From positions 1 through 18,934 of the forward strand of contig VFKO01000137.1 of NCBI GenBank assembly GCA_009885515.1: a stretch of 18,934 bases of DNA, in the 5' to 3' direction. Both the position numbers and the translations under genes were made by a program. The notes beneath the pieces are model-generated. The model saw nothing but the letters and a program-made list of their open reading frames with translations, had not been told where the DNA came from and searched no databases. Source of the DNA: Rhodobiaceae bacterium. GTDB lineage: Bacteria > Pseudomonadota > Alphaproteobacteria > Micropepsales > Micropepsaceae. Position 1 is the first letter of the stretch, and every line of letters begins with the position of its first letter. This document shows positions 7,813 to 14,248 of this stretch, one piece after another.

Positions 7813-8358
7813 CTAACTCTCCGTCAGCAAGGCCTCGACGGCCGCATACAGGTCATCATAAACCGCCACCGGCAAAATGTCCTCAGGTAAGCCTTTTGCC
7901 TGCAATTCTGCGCCTTTTCCCGTGCGAACCAGGACGCGCTTGATTCCCAGTGCCTTGCCGGCCTGCAGATCTCTCAGTTGGTCGCCCACCATCACAGCGT
8001 CATGCGGCGCCATACGAAAATGCGCCAGGGCCTCCCTCAACATTCCCGGTTTGGGTTTCCGTCGCTCATGCTGCGACCAGGGCGGTTCAGTACACGTGAG
8101 CAGCAAATCAACACGCCCGCCGTCGCGCCATAGTTCATCGCGCAGTTTTTCGTTAATCCGCTCGAGCATCTCTTCCGTAAACACACCACGCCCTACGCCC
8201 CCTTGATTGCTCACAACTGCAACCTTGATGCCGGATTTGTTCAGCCGTGCACATGCCTTCGCCGCCCGCTCAATCAACTGGAGTTCGCCGGGGTGCTTCA
8301 CATAGTCAACCCTGTCTTCGTTCAGCACCCCGTCACGATCAAGTAAAGCGAGTTTCAT
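7813..8358 (-). CDS. HAD-IIIA phosphatase resembling GmhB (D-glycero-D-manno-heptose bisphosphate phosphatase)
   Basis: Protein of 181 residues with a complete HAD catalytic set. Motif I is LLDRDGVLN (nucleophile Asp7, general acid Asp9). Motif II is VVSNQGGVGRG (Ser50). The motif III lysine lies in RRKPKPGM, and motif IV is VGDQLRDLQAG (Asp126, Asp130). The pattern is closest to GmhB/HisB-N enzymes. GmhB of E. coli has a zinc loop with three Cys and one His before KPxPGM. Here the loop reads LTCTEPPWSQHERRKP with a single Cys (C89), so a zinc site is unlikely. The substrate is therefore uncertain: heptose bisphosphate, another sugar phosphate, or something else. The ATG at 8358 overlaps the ftsX stop (ATGA). 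The frame is open upstream to 8589, but that stretch overlaps ftsX. Confidence 0.85.
   Translation of the reverse strand: MKLALLDRDGVLNEDRVDYVKHPGELQLIERAAKACARLNKSGIKVAVVSNQGGVGRGVFTEEMLERINEKLRDELWRDGGRVDLLLTCTEPPWSQHERRKPKPGMLREALAHFRMAPHDAVMVGDQLRDLQAGKALGIKRVLVRTGKGAELQAKGLPEDILPVAVYDDLYAAVEALLTES
7819..7822 (-). promoter_or_regulatory. Ribosome binding site that fixes a TTG start
   Basis: GGAG on the minus strand is 8 nt before TTG at 7810. It lies inside the 3' end of the HAD gene. It decides the start of the DUF218 gene, for which no ATG is available. Confidence 0.55.
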
Positions 8359-9248
8359 GGCATCCGGCCAAGCACGCGCAACACCGTGAACCGCGCGGTC
8401 AACATCGCGATCAGTCCCATAGCGGCGGGCACAAATAGCAACCACAAATACTGAAGGGGCGAGCTGACCAATTGCGGCAAATATTGTGCGGCGACCGGCG
8501 ATTCCCGGCCGTCCCAAAAAAAGCTGCTCCCGATGAGTGTAAAGGCAGCAATCACAAGGCCGATGATTCCACCCCGTATTCCAAGCCACAAAAAATGACG
8601 TTGGAATTCGCTGGCGATAAACACATCGCGGGCACCAATCATGTGCACGACCTCAACAATCTCACGATGCGTTTGCAAGCCCGCTTGCGTTGCAAAAATC
8701 ACAATTGCCAAAGTGGCAAGCGCGATCAGCAGCAGCACCGACCAACCGACGGCTTCCGACGATGCGGCAAACCCTGCGAGCTCGGCATTCCATCGCTTGT
8801 GATCATCAAGATGAGCGCCCGGCACACTATCAGCTAGTGCGCGCGCCAAACCTTCAAGCTCGACTTGCTGCCCGGGTGTCAAAGTCACCTCGATCAGTTG
8901 TGGCACAGGCAGACCATCAAGGGCTTTGCCATCACCAAGCCACGGTTCGAGCAACGCTTTTGCGTCATCACTGGTAAGTGGCTTGGCAGAAAAAATTCCC
9001 GGCCACTGGCTGACCAGCCGAACTGCCTCTTTCAGTTGGTCTGCCGGCGAAATTTGCGGCGACGGCAATAGCTGAACCGTCAAGGACCCAGACAGACCGT
9101 CCGTCCATTCCGAAGCGAGTCGGCTCAGAGTCAAAACACCGCCCAAGGCTAGGCACGCCAAGAAACTCATCACGGCAACAATCGTGTGCAGGGTAGCACC
9201 CGACGCACTGTCTGCTGGCATCAACCCCGTTGGAGCATGGCTGTTCAC
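8355..9248 (-). CDS. ftsX: Cell division ABC-transporter-like permease FtsX
   Basis: Membrane partner of FtsE at the division septum. In other bacteria FtsEX relays ATP hydrolysis to periplasmic peptidoglycan hydrolases or their activators. The 297 residues show the four-helix FtsX layout: helices near 21-43, 169-187, 221-243 and 266-287. A periplasmic domain of about 120 residues lies between helices 1 and 2. REIVEVVHMIGARDVFIASEF (from about 195) is the characteristic cytoplasmic coupling region after helix 2. The GTG start at 9248 overlaps the ftsE stop by four bases (GTGA), and the stop overlaps the start of the HAD gene (ATGA). The tight coupling suggests fixed stoichiometry with FtsE. 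Confidence 0.93.
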   Translation of the reverse strand: MNSHAPTGLMPADSASGATLHTIVAVMSFLACLALGGVLTLSRLASEWTDGLSGSLTVQLLPSPQISPADQLKEAVRLVSQWPGIFSAKPLTSDDAKALLEPWLGDGKALDGLPVPQLIEVTLTPGQQVELEGLARALADSVPGAHLDDHKRWNAELAGFAASSEAVGWSVLLLIALATLAIVIFATQAGLQTHREIVEVVHMIGARDVFIASEFQRHFLWLGIRGGIIGLVIAAFTLIGSSFFWDGRESPVAAQYLPQLVSSPLQYLWLLFVPAAMGLIAMLTARFTVLRVLGRMP

Positions 9249-9943
9249 GCGCGCTTGACCTCGCTCAGAAGGTGATCATGGGCCACCCCGGTCGTCAATC
9301 GCCCCTCGCCCAACCGGAAAATGCGCGTCGAAGGCAGGCGCTCCAGGATGCGTTGATCATGCGTCGCAATCATGACGCAAGTGCCCAATCTGTTCAGTTC
9401 TATGAACAGCCGAATGATTCGCGCACCAATTTCAGGATCGACGTTGCCCGTCGGTTCATCCGCAAGCAGCAATTCAGGCTTGGCCACCACCGCACGGGCG
9501 ATCGCGACGCGTTGCTTTTCACCGCCCGACAGCGTTGCAGGTTTTGCATTCAACCTGTTTCCAAGGCCAACCCAGAGGAGCAACTCTTCAACTTCCGCCC
9601 GAAAATGAGATTCGTCCTCCCCCGTTACCAGGCGTGGCAGCGATACATTTTCGAACACGGTCAAGTGGTCGAGAAGCCGGAAATCCTGGAACACCACGCC
9701 GATCCGGTGCCGAAGGGCCGGCAGCTCATCCCGGGGGGTAGAGGCGATGTCCCGGCCAAACATAGAAATTGCACCGCGCGACGGCCTCTCGGCCAGGTAG
9801 ATAAGCTTGAGCAAGGACGTCTTGCCTGAGCCCGACGGTCCGGTTAGTAAATGAAATGACCCTTTCTCAAGTGAAAAGGAGATGTCGCGCAGAACTTCGG
9901 GGCCAAGCCCGTATCTCATTCCGACATTCTCGAACCGAACCAC
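9245..9943 (-). CDS. ftsE: Cell division ATP-binding protein FtsE
   Basis: ABC-type ATPase of the FtsEX complex, 232 residues. Motifs: Walker A GPSGSGKT (35-42), Q-loop Gln86 in VVFQDFRLLDHLTVFENV, signature LSGGEKQR (138-145), Walker B LLLADEPTG (158-166) and switch His195 in ATHD. GVVFQDFRLL with HLTVFENV is typical FtsE rather than a transport ATPase, and the adjacent ftsX confirms it. The chosen GTG start (9943) gives MVRFENVG, the usual FtsE N-terminus, with AAGGA 7 nt upstream. A TTG at 9946 is directly adjacent but is only 4 nt from that site. It is the first gene of a leftward operon and is divergent from the zinc-ribbon gene. Confidence 0.94.
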   Translation of the reverse strand: MVRFENVGMRYGLGPEVLRDISFSLEKGSFHLLTGPSGSGKTSLLKLIYLAERPSRGAISMFGRDIASTPRDELPALRHRIGVVFQDFRLLDHLTVFENVSLPRLVTGEDESHFRAEVEELLLWVGLGNRLNAKPATLSGGEKQRVAIARAVVAKPELLLADEPTGNVDPEIGARIIRLFIELNRLGTCVMIATHDQRILERLPSTRIFRLGEGRLTTGVAHDHLLSEVKRA

Positions 9944-9946
9944 CAA

Positions 9947-10055
9947 TTAATCCTTTTGGGTTAATGGTTTAGGACAAAGTATTGTGATCGCTCTTGCTTG
10001 CAGCTGCAAAAGCGTTATGCCAAAAACCAAGAATCGACACGGGCCATAGCCTGGA
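9947..10055. promoter_or_regulatory. Divergent ftsE / zinc-ribbon intergenic region
   Basis: This 109-bp gap must drive both the ftsE operon (left) and the zinc-ribbon-hpt-cpdR genes (right). It holds the ftsE ribosome site (AAGGA, 9955-9951) within a near-palindrome at 9947-9964, and a perfect 12-bp palindrome, TTGCAGCTGCAA, at 9998-10009. I could not identify a convincing -35/-10 pair in either direction. Confidence 0.4.
9998..10009. repeat. Perfect 12-bp palindrome TTGCAGCTGCAA
   Basis: Self-complementary site near the middle of the divergent ftsE/zinc-ribbon gap. The flanks (GCTT on the left, AAAAGC on the right) extend the symmetry with a bulge. It is a possible operator for a dimeric regulator. 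No known regulator is assigned. Confidence 0.4.
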
Positions 10056-10760
10056 ATGATAATAACCTGTCCACACTGTGCAACTCGTTATCTTCTCGAG
10101 GCTGGAGTAGTACGGCCTCCTGGCCGACAGGTCCGTTGCGCCCGTTGCCAGCACATGTGGTTCCAAGAGCCCAGCCAGGATCTGCCGACGCCAATCCCGA
10201 TTCCCGTTGAGGAGCAAGTCTTTACGGGTCCGATCACTGATCGATCACGCATGCTTGGGCCACCACCGGCGGAACCAGCAATGCACTCTCTACCTCGTTT
10301 CGAGGCACCGCCACCACCCAAATCATTCGAACCACTTTCCGCTTCTCCGGACTCAATGTCGGCGCAATTTAACAACCGGCGGCGTGAGAGTTCACGGGGT
10401 ATGGCTGGGTTAGTGATTGTGTTAGCATCCTTTGCACTGTTTCTCTTGGTTTTTTTGTCTTTGCCAAACGAGATTGCAACATACTGGCCACAAACGGCGA
10501 GTCTCTATAACGCGCTTGGCTACGAAGTAAATAAAAGCGGCTTCAGGATCGTGGCCACCCAAACACAAGAACTAGCAAACTCGATCCAATCATTGTTATC
10601 AAAGGGCAAATCATCAACGAAACCGGGAGAGAGCTCTCCGTTCCCAGTGTTAGGCTTTCAATACGCGACCGCTCCGGCCGGGAACTTCACAACTGGATTG
10701 TTCGTGCCGACCAAGACCTCCTGGGACCTCACGGCGAAGGTTCATTCAGCGCTCGACTAG
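10056..10760 (+). CDS. MJ0042 zinc-ribbon / DUF3426 membrane protein, frameshifted
   Basis: As read, 234 residues. The N-terminus is an MJ0042-type zinc ribbon: ITCPHC at C5/C8 and VRCARCQHMW at C28/C31. A proline-rich linker (about 38-100) leads to one membrane helix (about 115-137) and the start of a DUF3426 region (SLYNALGYEVNKSGFRIV). After Ser176 (codon 10581-10583) this frame stops resembling the family. The -1 frame from 10583 instead continues with PIIVIKG and a normal DUF3426 ending to the stop at 10822. The last 58 residues of this frame (10584-10760) are therefore probably out of frame. One missing base near 10583, such as a G giving Asn-Ser-Asp-Pro, would restore 255 residues. Function is unknown. 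The gene is often found near ftsE and hpt in alphaproteobacteria, as far as I recall. Confidence 0.8.
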   Translation: MIITCPHCATRYLLEAGVVRPPGRQVRCARCQHMWFQEPSQDLPTPIPIPVEEQVFTGPITDRSRMLGPPPAEPAMHSLPRFEAPPPPKSFEPLSASPDSMSAQFNNRRRESSRGMAGLVIVLASFALFLLVFLSLPNEIATYWPQTASLYNALGYEVNKSGFRIVATQTQELANSIQSLLSKGKSSTKPGESSPFPVLGFQYATAPAGNFTTGLFVPTKTSWDLTAKVHSALD

Positions 10761-10822
10761 AAAGCCCGCCCGCAGACGCCTATGACCTAGAGGTTCGTTT
10801 CGCCCGAGAAGGTGAGCGGTGA
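10583..10822 (+). pseudogene. Displaced C-terminal part of the DUF3426 protein (-1 frame)
   Basis: Reading from GAT at 10583 gives 79 residues beginning DPIIVIKGQIINETGREL and continuing through SVRLSIRDRSGRELHNW to LESPPADAYDLEVRFA. This matches the DUF3426 pattern of a beta-sandwich with a V.G.I.N strand and a closing P..A..VEVRF strand. The stop TGA (10820-10822) overlaps the hpt GTG start by four bases, just as at the other junctions here, which confirms that this was the real gene end. There is no start codon or separate ribosome site, so it is not an independent gene. Confidence 0.75.
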
Positions 10823-11358
10823 TCACCGATTTTCAGCTTGAACCCTTATTTTCCGCCAGCACAATTGCAGCGCGCCTCACATCTCTCGCTGGCGAGATAG
10901 CTGTTCAAATGCCCCCTGAATTTGTTGCAATCGCAATACTAAAGGGCAGTTTTGTTTTTGCAGCCGATCTCGTTAGGGCCCTCGCCGCCAGACAAGTCAA
11001 TCCGGAAGTCGATTTCATGACGTTGGCAAGTTACGGTACGCAAACTGTTTCATCAGGCAATGTCCGGCTTTTGAGAGACGCCGAAATCGGCGTTGAAAAT
11101 AAGCACGTTCTGCTGATCGACGATATTTTAGACAGCGGGCGCACCCTGAAATTTGCTCGGAATCATTTGTTGGCCCGTGGCGCAAAATCGGCAAAGGTGT
11201 GCGTACTTCTGGATAAAACATCGTCAAGACAGCCAAAACCGGAAATTCTTGCCGATTTTGTAGGCTTTGCCTGTCCTCAGGAGTTTGTTGCGGGGTATGG
11301 AATGGATTACGCCCACAAGTGTCGCGGATTGCCTTTTGTCGCTATTTTATGTCAGTAG
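10819..11358 (+). CDS. hpt: Hypoxanthine phosphoribosyltransferase
   Basis: Purine salvage: converts hypoxanthine (and often guanine) plus PRPP to IMP/GMP. The 179 residues are a normal length. Diagnostic motifs are the LKGS loop (41-44), ASYGTQT (about 70-76, flexible loop) and the PRPP-binding VLLIDDILDSGRTL (97-110). The C-terminal DFVGFACPQEFVAGYGMDY carries the base-contact region usual for Hpt. The GTG start at 10819 has GAAGG 6 nt upstream and overlaps the true DUF3426 stop (GTGA), so translation is probably coupled to that gene. The frameshift upstream could therefore also lower Hpt synthesis if it is real. cpdR follows after 19 bp on the same strand. Confidence 0.95.
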   Translation: MITDFQLEPLFSASTIAARLTSLAGEIAVQMPPEFVAIAILKGSFVFAADLVRALAARQVNPEVDFMTLASYGTQTVSSGNVRLLRDAEIGVENKHVLLIDDILDSGRTLKFARNHLLARGAKSAKVCVLLDKTSSRQPKPEILADFVGFACPQEFVAGYGMDYAHKCRGLPFVAILCQ

Positions 11359-11377
11359 CGAGTCTGGATAAATTTTG

Positions 11378-11764
11378 ATGGCCAAAATCCTGATCGCAGA
11401 GAATGAGCTGGCGCTCCGGGAATTTATTGCCCGTGGGCTGGAACAACGGCGCCATAAGGTAACAATGGCACAAGACGGCTCGGATGCCATCGATCATCTG
11501 AAGAAGTCAAAGTACGATTTGCTGCTGACCGACATCGACATGCCGATCATGGACGGCATTGCTCTCGCACTAACGGCCGGACGTGACTATCCAAAAATGA
11601 AAATTATCATCATGTCCGGGCACGAACATCAGATTGAACGCGCCCAAGGTCTAAATGATCTTGTCTATCGCGTCATCTCAAAGCCCTTTACGATTGCAAA
11701 GATTTGCGAAGTTGTCGATGACGTCATAACGGCAAAGAAGCCCAGCTCAAAATCGTCTGAGTAA
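11378..11764 (+). CDS. cpdR: CpdR-like response regulator (ClpXP adaptor)
   Basis: Single receiver domain, 128 residues, no output domain. In Caulobacter, unphosphorylated CpdR primes ClpXP for degradation of cell-cycle proteins, and phosphorylation via ChpT turns it off. The sequence fits the CpdR group: MAKILIAENE, LLLTDIDMPIMDGIALAL with phospho-acceptor Asp52, switch Ser80 in IIMSGH, and Lys102 in ISKPF. Oddly, the acidic pocket that is normally E/D-D reads Glu8-Asn9, so the second Mg2+-pocket acid is replaced by Asn. The ATG at 11378 is preferred over the adjoining TTG at 11375, with GGA about 9 nt upstream. The last residues (KKPSSKSSE) are lysine/serine-rich. Its 3' end overlaps that of the convergent TIGR02302 gene by 18 bp. 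Confidence 0.88.
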   Translation: MAKILIAENELALREFIARGLEQRRHKVTMAQDGSDAIDHLKKSKYDLLLTDIDMPIMDGIALALTAGRDYPKMKIIIMSGHEHQIERAQGLNDLVYRVISKPFTIAKICEVVDDVITAKKPSSKSSE

Positions 11765-14248
11765 CCGCTCTATGTACTCAAGTTCATTGAGCGGCCGCCC
11801 GCGCTCGGCCGCCCGCCGTTGCAGTTCTTCCAGAATTTCACGGGCTCGTTGAATATCGAGTTTGTCCGGCACCTTCACCGAATCGCCGAAAGAGGGCCCG
11901 CTCGCAGATTGTGGCCGGCCAAAGGGGTCCTCGGCCTCACCTGCCCCAATGCCGTTAGCACCCGGCGTTGGAGCGCCTTGTCCGGTCATCTGCTGCAGCA
12001 ATTGTTGTGCTATTGCTTCCCCGCCGCGGCGCAGTTCATCGATCGCCTTCTGCTGGTTTTGACCCGCATCGCCAAGCTTTCCTGACCCCAATTGATCGGC
12101 AGCATCGTCCATGGCGTCCTGTGCACGTTTAAGTGCATTGGCCATATCTTCGCTCCGGCCTGCTTGCTTGATGACGGGTGAAAGCTCGTCGCTGAGTTTC
12201 TCCTGCGCGCCTTGCAGAGCCGTACCCTGCTTGCTCCGGGAGCCTTCCGCAGCGCTCTGCTCTTGAAACGTCTGGTCCATCAAGCGGCGTTGCTTGGCCA
12301 TGATTGACCCGAGCTTCTCCAATGCCTGCGTTGCCGCTTGCTGCTCGGGAGACATTTTCCCATTGCCTGCCGCCTGTACGTTTTCAAGCAGGTTGAGCAT
12401 CTGACTGAGCAACTGCTGCGCCGCCGCTTTCGAGCCTTGCCGCGCCAGGTTTTGGATCTGATCCAGCATGGCCTGCAAATCCTGTGGCCGGACGACTTGA
12501 CCGTTTAACCCCTGCATCGCAGGGTTCGATCCTTGTGCTTTTTGCGCCAAAGCATGCATCGTGCGCTCCAGTGCCGACCTCAATTGCGCCATCAGCCGCT
12601 CAATCTCGTGTTCTGAGGCGCCCTTGGATAGCGCATCCATCAGTTTGCGCTGAATGTCTCGCAGTTCCGCCTGCGCTTGCGGTGTCTCGCCTTCTTCGAT
12701 CCGAACCGCCAAATCCCACAACAGTTGTTGCGCAGATTCGATGCGCGCCAAGTCGATCCGCGTTGCATCCAACCGGGCACGATGCGCCTCAAACGTGGCA
12801 GTTCTGAGCGCGAGATACACGCGGGTGTCAGGCAAAAACCGTTCGGGCGCGATCACCAGCGCGTTCAGCGCTTTAGCGACATCTCCGGCTGATCGTGGAT
12901 CGCGCGCCAGGTTACGCCGCTGCTCAATGAGGGCGCGTGCCAGGGGCTCGTCGAAGCGCCGTTCCGGCAAGACTATCGTGACAGATTTGGACTTGGCGGT
13001 TTGATTGATTTCATCCCGCGCTACAAGTGTGACTTTGACCTTGAGCCCGGCCCATACGTGATCTGTCAAATCCTTGAAGATCATGGCCTCGCCTTCACGA
13101 GCCGGAGCAGGCGGTAGCGGTAGATCAAGAACAATCGGCTTTACTTCACGAACCGCCGCCGCTGGCCGGTCCAGGACAATCTGCGCTTCCGCCGAAGTGA
13201 CGCCATAGTCGTCCTTCAGCCCGTAACTAAAGCGAAGCGACTGGGCTTGCGTCACCGCGAGGGGTGACTTGAACTCGATATATGGCGCAGAATCAGAGGC
13301 CACTGCAAAGCGCCAGGTGGCTGCCTGCGTTGCGTTGAGCGACAGGCGAACCAAAACATCGGTGTCTAGCGCAAGCTTTGCATCGCGCGCATCACCGCCC
13401 GCTTGCAAGAACTCCGGCCGCAACTGACGAGGGGCGGAGCCGCCAAGCGATGAGGCGCGCAGCACCGCAGATGAATCTCCATGGGTGCGCACCGTCAATG
13501 TCGCGCCACGTGGAACAGTAATAACATTTTCATTGCCACTTTGTGTCTGCGCCGTCAGATGACGCGGTGCCTCGCCAGTGTATGCGGGCGGCGTCACCCA
13601 GGCTTCGAAAGCTGCAGGCGCATGACCTTGAGCGATCCCCGGCGACAATGCCGTAATCAGCCGCTCGGGTAACTCAGACCAGTTCGCGACCGACAAAGCC
13701 ACGATCACAAGTCCCATGAGAACCCGCAGCGCGTGCGGGTCCTTTGCGGTTAACGACAGTTTTGGCCATGCGACTTTCAGGCGATGAAGGTGATTGAAGA
13801 TCCATTGCTGGTGCGCTCGCCACAAGTGCCTGGTGTCGTCGTCAGCCATCGCTGCTGGATGATCTTCAAGCGCGCTCAGCGGCCGATGATGAAGTTCGCT
13901 CGATTGCTCAAGATGGCGCACGGCCTGCGCATGGGTGGGTACCGACGATTGACTGAGCGACCACATTATCGCCCTAATGATGCCGGCAAAGATCCCCATC
14001 AAGCTGACAAGATGAAGCCATTCCGGCAAATAGACGAACAAATTCGCCAGCGCCAAAATTAAAAACAAACCAACAATGCCGCCCGCGGGCCAAAGGATCG
14101 GATAAAGGCGTTCCGCAGAAAGCGAAACCCAGCTCAGCAAAACGCGATGGCGCACTGTCCGTGGCAACGCCGGACGTTCGTCGCTTCCAGTTTGCTCGTG
14201 CTCAACCGTCACGTATGATCTCACTTTCGCGAAGATTAGTGCAGCCAC
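11747..14248 (-). CDS. TIGR02302/DUF4175 family large membrane protein
   Basis: Protein of up to 833 residues, matching the TIGR02302 family (DUF4175) found in alphaproteobacteria. Two membrane helices lie near 50-71 and 76-97, and a third near 175-190 (VLMGLVIVALSVANWS). These are followed by a large, probably periplasmic part that includes an AFEAWVTPPAYTGEAPRHL segment (about residue 217). The last 300 residues are rich in Gln, Ala, Glu and Lys (QAELRDIQRKLMDALSKG, NLARQGSKAAAQQLL), so coiled coils are likely. The end, PLNELEYIERLLRRF, is typical of the family. Function is unknown. The start is uncertain: GTG codons at 14248, 14224 and 14212 are all possible, and none has a good ribosome site. 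The 14248 start overlaps lysA by 13 nt. Confidence 0.85.
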   Translation of the reverse strand: MAALIFAKVRSYVTVEHEQTGSDERPALPRTVRHRVLLSWVSLSAERLYPILWPAGGIVGLFLILALANLFVYLPEWLHLVSLMGIFAGIIRAIMWSLSQSSVPTHAQAVRHLEQSSELHHRPLSALEDHPAAMADDDTRHLWRAHQQWIFNHLHRLKVAWPKLSLTAKDPHALRVLMGLVIVALSVANWSELPERLITALSPGIAQGHAPAAFEAWVTPPAYTGEAPRHLTAQTQSGNENVITVPRGATLTVRTHGDSSAVLRASSLGGSAPRQLRPEFLQAGGDARDAKLALDTDVLVRLSLNATQAATWRFAVASDSAPYIEFKSPLAVTQAQSLRFSYGLKDDYGVTSAEAQIVLDRPAAAVREVKPIVLDLPLPPAPAREGEAMIFKDLTDHVWAGLKVKVTLVARDEINQTAKSKSVTIVLPERRFDEPLARALIEQRRNLARDPRSAGDVAKALNALVIAPERFLPDTRVYLALRTATFEAHRARLDATRIDLARIESAQQLLWDLAVRIEEGETPQAQAELRDIQRKLMDALSKGASEHEIERLMAQLRSALERTMHALAQKAQGSNPAMQGLNGQVVRPQDLQAMLDQIQNLARQGSKAAAQQLLSQMLNLLENVQAAGNGKMSPEQQAATQALEKLGSIMAKQRRLMDQTFQEQSAAEGSRSKQGTALQGAQEKLSDELSPVIKQAGRSEDMANALKRAQDAMDDAADQLGSGKLGDAGQNQQKAIDELRRGGEAIAQQLLQQMTGQGAPTPGANGIGAGEAEDPFGRPQSASGPSFGDSVKVPDKLDIQRAREILEELQRRAAERGRPLNELEYIERLLRRF

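Noticed and set aside
8359..8589. Longer HAD reading frame
   Set aside because: The extension lies over ftsX and precedes the DRDG motif by far more than any family member. ATG 8358 fits exactly.
9947..9964. CtrA binding site (TTAA-N7-TTAA) at ftsE
   Set aside because: The two TTAA elements are 10 bp apart, not 7.
10561..10600. Programmed -1 frameshift in the DUF3426 gene
   Set aside because: No X-XXY-YYZ slippery heptamer and no strong stem-loop at the junction. A missing base explains it better.
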